A stretch of DNA of 64,000 bases from Actinospineispora spinosispora DSM 44797 (GTDB lineage Bacteria > Actinomycetota > Actinomycetes > Mycobacteriales > Pseudonocardiaceae): the NCBI RefSeq assembly GCF_000429025.1, contig NZ_KE386836.1, positions 248,001 through 312,000 on the forward strand, in the 5' to 3' direction. Positions 41,761 to 51,217 of the stretch are shown one piece after another. Made by a program: the position numbers and the translations under genes. How positions within the stretch are numbered: position 1 is the stretch's first letter; the number at the start of each line of letters is the position of its first letter. The notes under the pieces are model-generated. The model worked only from the letters and a program-made list of their open reading frames with translations, was not told the origin of the DNA and ran no database searches.

Positions 41761-43299
41761 TCAGGGGACTGGCTGCGGCAACGCAGTGCTGACCTGCGAG
41801 TCGGCCTTCGTGCGTTGCGCCGCCCAGTCCTCCAGAGTCGCCTGGGTGGCCTGGTCGAGGTGCCGGACCCCGGTCAGGTCCAGCTCGACGTAGCGGGCGT
41901 GCGGAACCTCCTCCAGCGCCCGCAGAATCTGCGGCAACCGCAGGAACGTGGCGTTGCCCCGCAGCTTGACCTGCACGTGATGGTCCTCGCGGTGCCAGTC
42001 GACGGTGATGTGCGACAGCCGCCACGCGGCCAGCGCGATCGCCAGACCCAGACCGATGAGCACACCGGTCAGCATGTCGATACCGAAGATCGTCACAGCG
42101 GTGACACCGGTGATCATGGCCTCCGCGCGGTCGTGCTTCGCGGACTTCACCAGCTTCTTCGGGTCGACGAGCTTCCAACCCGCGTGCACCAGCAGCGCGG
42201 CGAGCGCGGACAGCGGCACCAGGTTGAGCAGGTCCGGCAGGAGCACCGCGAACAGCAGCAACCACACGCCGTGCAGAATCCGCGACATCTTGGTGCGGGC
42301 TCCGGCCTGCACGTTCGCCGCGCTACGCACGATCACGGCGGTCATCGGCATCGCACCGAACACGCCGCTCACCACGTTGCCGGTGCCCTGGGCGACCAGC
42401 TCGGCGTTGTACTTCGTCGGCGGACCGTCGTGCATCCGGTCCACCGCCGCGGCGCTGAACATGCTCTCCGCCGACGCGACGATGGCGATCGTCAGGATCG
42501 AACCGAGGATCGCCGGGTCGAGGAACAGCCCGAGCTGCGACTGGCCGGGGAAGTTGAGCGCGTCGGCCAGCGAACCGACCTCGATGCGGGCGACCGGCAG
42601 CGCGAACACCCCGGTGATGACCGAGGCACTCAGCACCGCGACCAGCGGTGCAGGGACCGCGCGCACCGACTTCGGCAGCTTCGGCCAGAGGATCATGACC
42701 GCGAGCGTGAACGCACCGAGCCCCGCCGACCAGGCGGCACCCGGCTGGGAGCCGATGCCGGTGACGAGACCGGGCAGCTGCAGCAGCTTGTCGCCCATCT
42801 CCTGGGGCTGCTTGGCCCCGATCAGCGGGTACAGCTGGCCGATGATCAGCACCAGGCCGATGCCGGCCAGCATGCCCTGCACGACCGAGGGTGAGATCGC
42901 CTGGAACCAGCTGCCCAGCTTCAGCAGACCGAGGATCAGCTGGATCAGGCCGGCACCGACCACCAGCACACCCAGCGCGGGCAGGCCGTGCCGGGCGATG
43001 GCGTCCGCGACCAGCACGGTCAGACCGGCCGCCGGCCCGCTGACCTGCAGCCCGCTTCCGGGCAGCGAACCGGCGACGAGGCCACCGACGATGCCGGTGA
43101 TGATGCCCAGCTCGGCCGGGGCGCCGGAAGCGACCGCGACCCCGACGCACAGGGGCAGCGCCACCAGGAAGACCACGAGCGACGCCGCGAAGTCGGGCAG
43201 CAGGTTTCCCTTGAAGCTACGCAATCGGTCGGCCATGGTCGGCGTGGGCGGTGACGTTGAGCCACGGCCGGGTGGTCGCTGCTCCGTTTGGCTGGTCAA
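41761..43299 (-). CDS. SulP family anion transporter with STAS domain
   Basis: About 512 residues. Membrane domain with ~12-14 segments: LPDFAASLVVFLVALPLCVG, the conserved LPGSGLQVSGPAAGLTVLVA and FQAISPSVVQGMLAGIGLV loops, and DRMHDGPPTKYNAELVAQG between helices. A C-terminal STAS domain covers roughly residues 430-500, including ELDLTGVRHLDQATQATLED. The gene lies beside a beta-carbonic anhydrase, a pairing known for bicarbonate-transporting SulP proteins. Start TTG 43299 has GGAG at four bases; ATG 43236 is the alternative. Confidence 0.85.
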   Translation of the reverse strand: MTSQTEQRPPGRGSTSPPTPTMADRLRSFKGNLLPDFAASLVVFLVALPLCVGVAVASGAPAELGIITGIVGGLVAGSLPGSGLQVSGPAAGLTVLVADAIARHGLPALGVLVVGAGLIQLILGLLKLGSWFQAISPSVVQGMLAGIGLVLIIGQLYPLIGAKQPQEMGDKLLQLPGLVTGIGSQPGAAWSAGLGAFTLAVMILWPKLPKSVRAVPAPLVAVLSASVITGVFALPVARIEVGSLADALNFPGQSQLGLFLDPAILGSILTIAIVASAESMFSAAAVDRMHDGPPTKYNAELVAQGTGNVVSGVFGAMPMTAVIVRSAANVQAGARTKMSRILHGVWLLLFAVLLPDLLNLVPLSALAALLVHAGWKLVDPKKLVKSAKHDRAEAMITGVTAVTIFGIDMLTGVLIGLGLAIALAAWRLSHITVDWHREDHHVQVKLRGNATFLRLPQILRALEEVPHARYVELDLTGVRHLDQATQATLEDWAAQRTKADSQVSTALPQPVP

Positions 43300-43426
43300 G
43301 TCGCTCCTCGGTTGGTGGACGGCTGACCGCTGCGGGTCCTTGGGCCTAGGAATATGCCCGGGAGGTCCGTCGAATTCGTTTCGCGGCGATGAAGTTTGTG
43401 TAGCCGAGTCGTGTGTCGTGTTGTTG

Positions 43427-44008
43427 TCAGAGTTGGGCGAACGATGGCGCATGTGCGTCTCCCGTCCAGTGGGACACCGAGCCGGTGCCGATGTCGTAGA
43501 ACCAGCAGTGCAGTTGCAGATCGCCGCTGTCGACGCGTTGGCGGACGGCGGGAATTTCTTGCAGTGCGGTGAACTGGTTGAGCAGATGGAGCTGTTCGAG
43601 CTGCTCCTGTTCGGCTGCCTCGGCGGTGGGGCCGGACAGCCCGGCGAGCCAGCGGCCCAGTGTGGGCAGCGTGTCGGAATCGACGCCGCCGCTGGTCAGC
43701 GCGGCAACGGCGCCGCAGTGCCGGTGCCCGCACAGCACGATGTTCGGCACCTGGAGTACCGCGACGGCGTACTCGATCGTCGCGATCTCACTGGTCGGGT
43801 GCTCGACGGTCGGAATGACGTTTCCGGCCGTGCGCAGTTCGAACAGCTCACCCGGACCGGCGCCGAATATGGCGGTCGGAACAATCCGTGAATCTGAACA
43901 TCCGATGAACATCGCCGCCGGGGATTGGCCTTTCGCCAATTCCTGCCGACTGGGATCGTCGGTGCTGCTGTGGGCGCGCGCGTGCGCCACGAGGTCCTGG
44001 AAGGACAC
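43427..44008 (-). CDS. beta-carbonic anhydrase
   Basis: A 193-residue beta-class carbonic anhydrase. Zinc ligands and catalytic Asp-Arg dyad are in FIGCSDSRIVPT (Cys, then Asp-Ser-Arg) and CGHRHCGAV (His and Cys). NVIPTVEH and IEYAVAVLQVPNIVLCGHRH are canonical strands. It interconverts CO2 and bicarbonate. It is upstream of SulP on the same strand with 127 bases between, so both may be co-expressed, supplying or exporting bicarbonate for carboxylases. Start ATG 44008. Confidence 0.93.
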   Translation of the reverse strand: MSFQDLVAHARAHSSTDDPSRQELAKGQSPAAMFIGCSDSRIVPTAIFGAGPGELFELRTAGNVIPTVEHPTSEIATIEYAVAVLQVPNIVLCGHRHCGAVAALTSGGVDSDTLPTLGRWLAGLSGPTAEAAEQEQLEQLHLLNQFTALQEIPAVRQRVDSGDLQLHCWFYDIGTGSVSHWTGDAHAPSFAQL

Positions 44009-44087
44009 GTGTGGTATCTCGCTTTCAGGTTGTTAGGGAGCGAAACCTGCGGGTGACTCCGTCCGAAAGGACGGAAGCGCGCAGGAA

Positions 44088-44495
44088 TCAGCTACGAAAC
44101 ACCTGAAGAGCGGCGGGAGTGCGCGATGCGGTGAGAGCGGGCACGGCTAATGCTTCGTGCCACGGCGCGGGAGTGCGGTGTTGTTGACTCGGGTAATCAA
44201 CGACCACGCCCTGATGTGACTGACAGGGCGAGCTCTCGACCATCATCGACCGGGCATTCGCCCAGTGTGAGCAGTGCGGATGGTTACCGGGAGCAGGGTA
44301 TTCGTGCTGCTTGTGGTCCGCGCTCGTCGCCTTCGTCGTGAAGGCGACCTCAACTGTCGCCACCACCGGACTGATCGCGGTGGCGGGGTTTACTGGGTCG
44401 TCGATGGCTGCGCCGAACAGCGACAACAGCATCAGAACGAGCACCACTGGTGTCGCGGTCAGGCGTCGACAAAGCGACGTCGAACTCGCGTTAAT
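44088..44495 (-). CDS. small secreted or membrane-anchored protein, start uncertain
   Basis: A possible 135-residue protein with an N-terminal signal-like segment (VVLVLMLLSLFGAA) after a basic CRRL patch, then a His/Ser-rich tail with two Cys (NHPHCSHWANARS, SSPCQSHQG). No ATG or GTG fits ahead of the hydrophobic stretch; a GGGGAGGGG purine block lies seven bases before an ATT codon (44493-44495), so a rare ATT start is possible. Third-position GC is only moderate. It sits between the CDF exporter and carbonic anhydrase on the same strand. Function unknown; could be non-coding. Confidence 0.35.
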   Translation of the reverse strand: MNASSTSLCRRLTATPVVLVLMLLSLFGAAIDDPVNPATAISPVVATVEVAFTTKATSADHKQHEYPAPGNHPHCSHWANARSMMVESSPCQSHQGVVVDYPSQQHRTPAPWHEALAVPALTASRTPAALQVFRS

Positions 44496-44553
44496 TGTTC
44501 GGCCCCTCCCCGAGAGTTTCTGGTCGAACAGAAGCAAGTCTACCCAAAGTTGG

Positions 44554-45549
44554 TCAGTGGTGGTGGGGCTCGTTGCGGTGAATGGGGCCATGGGTGTTCC
44601 TGTGGTGTGCCTCGGCCATCGGAAGCGAGGTGCACCCCTCGGGCGCGATGGCCCCTTCGACGCACGCGTGGTCGACCTGCAGGGTGGTGTGTGTGATGCC
44701 GTAATCGCTGCTGAGCAGCAGTTCCAGCGATCTCCGCAGCGCATGACAGTCGCTTCCCGGCGTCACCAGAACGTGCGCCGACAGCGCGGTTTGGCCCGAG
44801 GTGATCTGCCACACGTGAAGATCGTGCACCTCGTCGACGTCGGTCTGCCCCACCAACCGATCGCCGAGCGCGTCAGGATTTACGCCAGCCGGTGCGGCCT
44901 CGAGGAAGATCCGGCCGGAATCCCGGACCAGGCCGAGACCTGCCTTCACCATCAGCGCGACGACGATGAGCGACGCGATGCCGTCCGCCCTGGTGAACCC
45001 GGTGAGCAGGATGACCAGCCCGGCCACCGCGGTGGCGATGAACGCGAACAGGTCGTTGAGCACGTGCTGGAACGCGCCCTCGACGTTGAGACTCGACCGG
45101 TTCGCCTTGCTGATCGCCCACGCCGCGAGCACGTTGACCACGATGCCGACGAGCGCGGTGACCAGCACCAGTCCACCCTCGACCGGCGGCGGCTCGATCA
45201 ACCGATGGATCGCCTCGTAGGTCAGCCAGAGCGCGAGCAGCAGCAGTGTCAGCCCGTTGGCCATCGCGGACAGGATTTCGGCACGTTTGAGGCCGTAGGT
45301 GAAGATGCCCTTGGCCGGGCGTGCGGCGAGCTTCATGGCGAACAGCGCGAGCACGATGGAGGCGGCGTCGGTCAGCATGTGCGCGGCGTCGGACAGCAGT
45401 GCGAGCGACTGCGCGATGATGCCGACGACCACCTCGACCGTCATGAAGCCGGCGATCAGGGCGAGCGCGATGCTCAGCCAGCGGCGGTCCGCGTTCGGGG
45501 ACATGGCGTGGCCGTGTCCATGCCCGTGTCCGTGGTCTTCACCCACGCG
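44554..45549 (-). CDS. cation diffusion facilitator (Zn/Co/Ni exporter)
   Basis: A 331-residue CDF transporter, Zn2+-type by resemblance to CzcD/ZitB. A His-rich N-terminus, DHGHGHGHGH, may load metal. Six transmembrane segments include LLSDAAHMLTDA, the HxxxD metal site of helix 2, and HVLNDLFAF, the second HxxxD-type site. The C-terminal cytoplasmic domain runs from about 215 and ends in a second His-rich tail (HHRNTHGPIHRNEPHHH). GTG 45549 with AAGGGGG upstream is preferred, leaving the metal-type operator palindrome outside the coding region. Exports excess metal from the cytoplasm. Confidence 0.9.
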   Translation of the reverse strand, partial: RVGEDHGHGHGHGHAMSPNADRRWLSIALALIAGFMTVEVVVGIIAQSLALLSDAAHMLTDAASIVLALFAMKLAARPAKGIFTYGLKRAEILSAMANGLTLLLLALWLTYEAIHRLIEPPPVEGGLVLVTALVGIVVNVLAAWAISKANRSSLNVEGAFQHVLNDLFAFIATAVAGLVILLTGFTRADGIASLIVVALMVKAGLGLVRDSGRIFLEAAPAGVNPDALGDRLVGQTDVDEVHDLHVWQITSGQTALSAHVLVTPGSDCHALRRSLELLLSSDYGITHTTLQVDHACVEGAIAPEGCTSLPMAEAHHRNTHGPIHRNEPHHH

Positions 45550-45567
45550 AGCTACCCCCTTAGTGGT

Positions 45568-45593
45568 AACACATGCGCATGATTGCATGTGTT
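45568..45593. promoter_or_regulatory. metal-responsive operator candidate of CDF gene
   Basis: AACACATGC-(8 bases)-GCATGTGTT: perfect 9-bp arms, with an inner ATGCGCAT palindrome, 18 bases upstream of the CDF start. ArsR/SmtB-type regulators bind similar ATGCGCAT-like sites. No regulator gene is adjacent. Confidence 0.55.
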
Positions 45594-45650
45594 CTCTTGT
45601 TGTCGAGCGTAGCGCACATCTTGGCTCGTGAGTGTGCTTGGTCGGGGTGA

Positions 45651-45815
45651 TCATCCCCGCTGGCTTTCAGTGTGCTTGGCGTGGCCGCCCGCTCTCAACC
45701 CCCGGCTTCGCCGGCCTCGCGCGGGTTCGTGGTTGCGCGTAGTTCGGGGGCGAGGTTTCAGGGTTGACAGCGGGCGGCCACGCCAAGTGCTTGGCCAGGA
45801 TCGCGGGGAAGGGGC
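45651..45815. repeat. family C element, copy C2
   Basis: Arms 45675-45701 and 45761-45787 (CTTGGCGTGGCCGCCCGCT...) pair over 27 bp with one mismatch; flanks CCCCGCTGGC and GCCAGGATCGCGGGG also pair. Interior holds GGCTTCGCC. Near-copy of C1 with different arm bases. Confidence 0.85.
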
Positions 45816-45931
45816 AGGTGTGCGTGCATGCCGTTGGTGGTGGCGGGCCGATGGCGCTGTCTGTGCGCATTGGGCTGCGCCCTCGCGCGTTGCGTGTAGT
45901 CCCAGGAGTCTCTGTGGTCGCTTTTGTCACG

Positions 45932-45999
45932 CCTCGCAGAGCTTCGTGTTGCGTCGCAGATGTTGCAGTGTCTGCGATGCGACGTGAGCCTCTGCGAGG
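45932..45999. repeat. nested hairpin D1
   Basis: CCTCGCAGAG (45932-45941) with CTCTGCGAGG (45990-45999); inside, TTGCGTCGCAGA pairs with TCTGCGATGCGA. Part of the gene-free block between the CDF and sigma factor genes. Confidence 0.7.
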
Positions 46000-46043
46000 T
46001 CCCCGACACGTTACGCGTGTGACAGGTGGGGTGTCGTCGCTGG

Positions 46044-46111
46044 CTTTGCACACCTACGTGCTGGGTCGCACATGTCCGGACGTGTGCGAGGCAGCACGTG
46101 GATGTGCAAAG
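46044..46111. repeat. nested hairpin D2
   Basis: 20-bp arms (46044-46063 and 46092-46111, two mismatches; CTTTGCACACCTACG on the left) enclose a near-perfect 24-bp palindrome, TCGCACATGTCCGG... (46066-46089). Strong secondary structure, no coding sense. Confidence 0.75.
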
Positions 46112-46216
46112 TCGGCCGCGATGGGGTGGGTGTGACTGGTGGGGCGACCGAGGAGCCTCGGACGGGTGCACGAAAGGGGCGCGGCGCAGCCGTGACCAAC
46201 ACAAGCGCCGCAGAGC

Positions 46217-46384
46217 TCCCCTTCCCCCGCGATCCTGGCTAAGCACTTGGCGTGGCCGCCCGCTGTCAACCCTGAAACCTCGCCCCCGAACTACGTGCAA
46301 CCAGGAGCCTGCGCGAGGCCGGCGCCAGCCGGGGGTTGAGAGCGGGCGGCCACGCCAAGCACACTAAAAAGCCAGCGGGGATGC
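46217..46384. repeat. family C element, copy C3 (inverted)
   Basis: Arms 46246-46272 and 46333-46359 pair with one mismatch. Oriented opposite to C2, about 400 bases away, with palindromes D1 and D2 between. It ends 18 bases before the stop of the sigma factor gene. Confidence 0.85.
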
Positions 46385-46401
46385 ACCCCCCCGGGACAAG
46401 A

Positions 46402-47490
<1,089 letters not shown>

Positions 47491-47651
47491 CCCTTGGTGT
47501 CGATGCCGTGCGAACTCGCGCGGTCGAGTAGATCCATCAATCGCGCGCCGTGTGCGTGAATTTGGGAGGTGTTGTCCTCGAGCACGGCGGACGCCATCCG
47601 TTCCTGGGCGTCGTCTACCTGCTCGCGCAGTGTTGCCTGAAATCCGCTCAC

Positions 47652-48021
47652 TACTTCCACCTCTCTATCACCCTCGGGCCGGGCAGTGACCGGCGTTTAC
47701 CAACTGTCGTTCTCGTCCCGCGGACCCTGCGCAGGGCGTATTTGCTTATGCCACAGCCACCGGCAAATACCGAATTTCTTGATTCGACATGAACGGATGG
47801 CGAACTGTGGTTGAAGTCAGATAGTCCGCGATGCGCACCGTGCACGGCGTGGAAAACATGACAGCTACCACCCCAACGTAACACGCTCCTCTGTCACCGG
47901 TCCATGGCTGAGAGTGGTGGATTCAGCCGGTCGAGGGACTCCAGTCGGGGCGACACGCCCCCGCATGTAGTGGTGCGTTGGTCACTAAAGCGCAAGATGT
48001 AGGGTCTGCAGCGTTGGTGGT
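47652..48021. other. divergent promoter region (sigma gene / nrdAB)
   Basis: No gene seen. A GTATTTGC (47738-47745) / GCAAATAC (47763-47770) inverted repeat with a 17-base spacer is the main structure and may serve the small protein and sigma genes. The region then leads into the nrdA riboswitch. Confidence 0.4.
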
Positions 48022-48212
48022 TCGTGGTCCACGGCACTCACGTGGATCACGTGGCAACAGGGAACCCGGTGAGAGTCCGGGACTGCCCCGCAGCGGTGAA
48101 CGGGTACGACCGCCGTCATCAAGCACTGGGTGCGCGCGCACCTGGGAAGCGACGGTCAGTAGGTGGCGTGTGTGCACAGCACGCCGAGCCCGTGAGTCCG
48201 AAGACCTGCCAT
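48022..48212 (+). ncRNA. cobalamin riboswitch of nrdAB
   Basis: Shows the conserved cobalamin-aptamer blocks in order: GGGAACCCGGTGAGAGTCCG, GGGACTGCCCCGCAGCGGTG, CTGGGAAGCGACGG, and the B12 box CCGTGAGTCCGAAGACCTGCC (48189-48209). About 130 bases separate the box from nrdA. A GCGCCGCCGGCGC-type hairpin just downstream may be the expression platform. Streptomyces class I nrdABS is known to be repressed through such a riboswitch, which favours the B12-dependent class II enzyme when B12 is plentiful. Confidence 0.95.
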
Positions 48213-48343
48213 CGACGGGTGCGCCGCCGGCGCGCTCAGGGTCAGTGGTCCCGTGGGAGGACCGCCACCGAACTGTCGGTGCGCTGTGTTCCCCTGTCGC
48301 TGACTCGCCACAAGGCAGCGAACTCGTGAGGAGTAGCGCCGAC

Positions 48344-51217
48344 ATGACGGCTACCCAGGAACAGGCGCCCCCGCGCCCCCGACCGCGTGACACCGAGATT
48401 CCGGTCGTCAAGCGCAACGGTGAGACGACCGCGTTCGACTCGACCAAGATTTCCTCTGCCCTGACCAGGGCGTTCCTCGATGTCGAGGGCACCGACGCCG
48501 GTTCGTCGAGCCGGGTACGCGCGGTCGTGGCCGAGCTCACCGAGGCAGTCGAGCTGGCCCTGCTGCGGCACGCCGGGCCCGACCGGGCGCTGCACATCGA
48601 GGACATCCAGGACCAGGTCGAGCTGGCGCTGATGCGCGGTGGGCAGCACCAGGTGGCCCGCTCGTACGTGCTGTACCGCGAGGAGCACGCGAAGGCGCGC
48701 GCCGCGTCCGGGCCGAGCACCCCGGTCGACCCCACCCAGCCCACGGTCCGGCTCGCCGACGGCACCTCCGCGCCGATCGACGTCGCCCGGTTGGAGCGGA
48801 TCATCGCCGAGGCCTGCGAGGGTCTGACCGGCGCGGACGCCGATCGGGTGCTGTCGGAGACCCGCAAGCTGCTCTACGACGGCATGAGCACCGACGAGCT
48901 CGACCAGGCGCCGGTGCTCGCCGCCCGCGCGCTGGTGGAGACCGACCCGGACCACTCGTTCGTCAGCTCCCGGCTGCTGCTGGACCTGCTGCGCCGCGAG
49001 GCGTTCAGCGCGCTCGGCCTCACCCCGCCGGCCGACCAGGCGGAGACCGCCAGGCGCTACCCCGAGTACCTGGCCGCCTACCTGCGCCGGGGCATCGAGC
49101 TGGGCCAGCTCGACCCCGCGCTCGCCGAGTTCGACCTGGACCGGATCACCTCGGTCGTCCGCCCCGAGCGTGATCTCGACTTCGGTTTCCTCGGCCTGCA
49201 GACGCTCTACGACCGGTACCTGCTGCACTCCGGCGGCAAGCGCTACGAGCTGCCGCAGGCGTTCTTCCTGCGGGTCTCGATGGGTCTGGCGCTGCGCGAG
49301 ATCGACCGGGAGACGCGGGCGTCGGAGTTCTACGGGCTGCTGTCGGTGTTCGACGTCATGTGCTCGACGCCGACATTGTTCAACGCCGGTACCACCCGGC
49401 CGCAGCTGTCCTCGTGCTTCCTCACCTCGATCCCGGACGATCTGCCCGGCATCTTCGGTGCGATCAGCGACAACGCGCTGCTGTCGAAGTACGCGGGTGG
49501 GCTGGGCAACGACTGGACGCCGGTGCGCGGCATCGGCGCGCACATCAAGGGCACCAACGGCGAGTCCCAGGGTGTCGTGCCGTTCATGAAGATCGCCAAC
49601 GACACGGCGGTCGCGGTGAACCAGGGCGGCAAGCGCAAGGGCGCGGTGTGCGCCTACCTGGAGACCTGGCACATCGACGTCGAGGAGTTCCTCGACCTGC
49701 GTAAGAACACCGGCGACGACCGGCGGCGTACGCACGACATGAACACCGCGAACTGGGTGCCGGACGAGTTCCTGCGCCGGGTCCGGGCGGACGCCGACTG
49801 GACGCTGTTCTCCCCGGACGAGGCCCCTGACCTGCACGATCTGTACGGCGACGAGTTCACAGAGGCCTACCATGCGCACGAGGAGGCCGCCGCGCGCGGC
49901 GAGCGCACGGTGTTCCGGACGGTGCGTGCGGTCGATCTGTGGCGGCGCATGCTGACCATGCTGTTCGAGACCGGGCACCCGTGGATCACCTTCAAGGATC
50001 CGTGCAACGTGCGGTCCCCGCAGCGCCACGCCGGTGTCGTGCACTCGTCGAACCTGTGCACCGAGATCACCCTGAACACCACGGGCGGGACCGCCGGTCG
50101 CTCGGCAGACGAGGTCGCGGTGTGCAACCTCGCCTCGGTGAACCTGGCCAGGCACGTCACGGCGAACGGGATCGACACCGAGCGGCTTGCGCGCACCGTG
50201 CGCACCGCCGTCCGCATGTTGGACAACGTGATCGACATCAACTTCTACACGATCCCCTCGGCGCGCCGGTCCAACCTGCGGCACCGCCCGGTGGGTCTGG
50301 GGCTGATGGGTCACCAGGACGCGCTCTTCACCCTGCGCATCCCGATGGCCAGCGAGAAGGCCGTGGAGTTCGCCGACGAGTCGATGGAGCTGATCAGCTA
50401 CCACGCGATCTCGGCGTCGTCCGATCTCGCGGCCGAGCGCGGCCGGTACGACTCCTACCTCGGTTCGCTGTGGAGCCAGGGCGTGCTGCCGATCGACTCG
50501 GTCGAGCTGCTCGCCGCCACCCGCCGCGACGGCGAGCTGGAGCTGGACCGCACGCAGCGCCTCGACTGGGACGGGCTGCGGTCCAAGGTGCTGGCCCAGG
50601 GTATGCGGAACTCGAACGTCATGGCCATCGCGCCGACCGCGACGATCGCCAACATCACCGGGGTCAACCCGTCGATCGAGCCGCTCTACCGCAACCTGTA
50701 CGTCAAGTCGAACATGTCCGGCGACTTCACCGTCGTCAACGAGCACCTGGTCAGGGACCTGGCGGCGCGTGGGCTGTGGGACCAGGTGATGGTCGGCGAC
50801 CTGAAGTACTTCGACGGTGCGCTCGGCGAGATCGAGCGGGTGCCCGCCGAGCTGAAGGAGCTGTACGCCACCGCGTTCGAGATCGACAGCAAGTGGCTGA
50901 TCGAGGCGGCCGCGCGCCGGCAGAAGTGGCTCGACCAGGCGCAGTCGCTCAACCTGTACCTCGCCCAGCCCAGCGGCCGGGCACTGGACGCGCTGTACCA
51001 GCTGGCCTGGGTGCGCGGCCTGAAGACGACCTACTACCTGCGTTCGCAGGCGGCCACCAGGGTGGAGAAGTCCACCCTGGCCACGACCGACGGCCGCCTC
51101 AACGCGGTCGCGCCCGCCGCGGTCGCCGCCGCTCCCAAGCCGGTGGACACCGCCCCGGTGCTGGTGGAGGGTGCCGCCTGCTCGATCGACGACCCGGACT
51201 GCGAGGCCTGCCAGTGA
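48344..51217 (+). CDS. nrdA: ribonucleotide reductase class I, alpha subunit
   Basis: A 957-residue NrdA that reduces NDPs to dNDPs. Two N-terminal ATP-cone segments are visible (residues ~15-110, with VVKRNGETTAFDSTKISSAL, and ~125-235, with VRLADGTSAPIDVARLERII). The catalytic barrel includes FNAGTTRPQLSSCFLTSIPD, HSSNLCTEITLNT, the MAIAPTATIANI finger loop region and the radical-chain Tyr-Tyr near TTYYLRSQAATRVE. The C-terminal tail, CSIDDPDCEACQ, holds the swinging redox Cys. ATG 48344 has GAGGAG upstream. Its stop overlaps the nrdB start by 3 bases. Repressed by B12 via the upstream riboswitch. Confidence 0.95.
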   Translation: MTATQEQAPPRPRPRDTEIPVVKRNGETTAFDSTKISSALTRAFLDVEGTDAGSSSRVRAVVAELTEAVELALLRHAGPDRALHIEDIQDQVELALMRGGQHQVARSYVLYREEHAKARAASGPSTPVDPTQPTVRLADGTSAPIDVARLERIIAEACEGLTGADADRVLSETRKLLYDGMSTDELDQAPVLAARALVETDPDHSFVSSRLLLDLLRREAFSALGLTPPADQAETARRYPEYLAAYLRRGIELGQLDPALAEFDLDRITSVVRPERDLDFGFLGLQTLYDRYLLHSGGKRYELPQAFFLRVSMGLALREIDRETRASEFYGLLSVFDVMCSTPTLFNAGTTRPQLSSCFLTSIPDDLPGIFGAISDNALLSKYAGGLGNDWTPVRGIGAHIKGTNGESQGVVPFMKIANDTAVAVNQGGKRKGAVCAYLETWHIDVEEFLDLRKNTGDDRRRTHDMNTANWVPDEFLRRVRADADWTLFSPDEAPDLHDLYGDEFTEAYHAHEEAAARGERTVFRTVRAVDLWRRMLTMLFETGHPWITFKDPCNVRSPQRHAGVVHSSNLCTEITLNTTGGTAGRSADEVAVCNLASVNLARHVTANGIDTERLARTVRTAVRMLDNVIDINFYTIPSARRSNLRHRPVGLGLMGHQDALFTLRIPMASEKAVEFADESMELISYHAISASSDLAAERGRYDSYLGSLWSQGVLPIDSVELLAATRRDGELELDRTQRLDWDGLRSKVLAQGMRNSNVMAIAPTATIANITGVNPSIEPLYRNLYVKSNMSGDFTVVNEHLVRDLAARGLWDQVMVGDLKYFDGALGEIERVPAELKELYATAFEIDSKWLIEAAARRQKWLDQAQSLNLYLAQPSGRALDALYQLAWVRGLKTTYYLRSQAATRVEKSTLATTDGRLNAVAPAAVAAAPKPVDTAPVLVEGAACSIDDPDCEACQ

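Noticed and set aside
45550..46401. Insertion sequence remnant
   Set aside because: Inverted arms are present but there is no transposase frame and no visible target-site duplication; treated as repeat elements C2 and C3.
48242..50746. 834-codon minus-strand frame over nrdA
   Set aside because: Shadow frame; nrdA on the plus strand has the catalytic motifs and a riboswitch leader.
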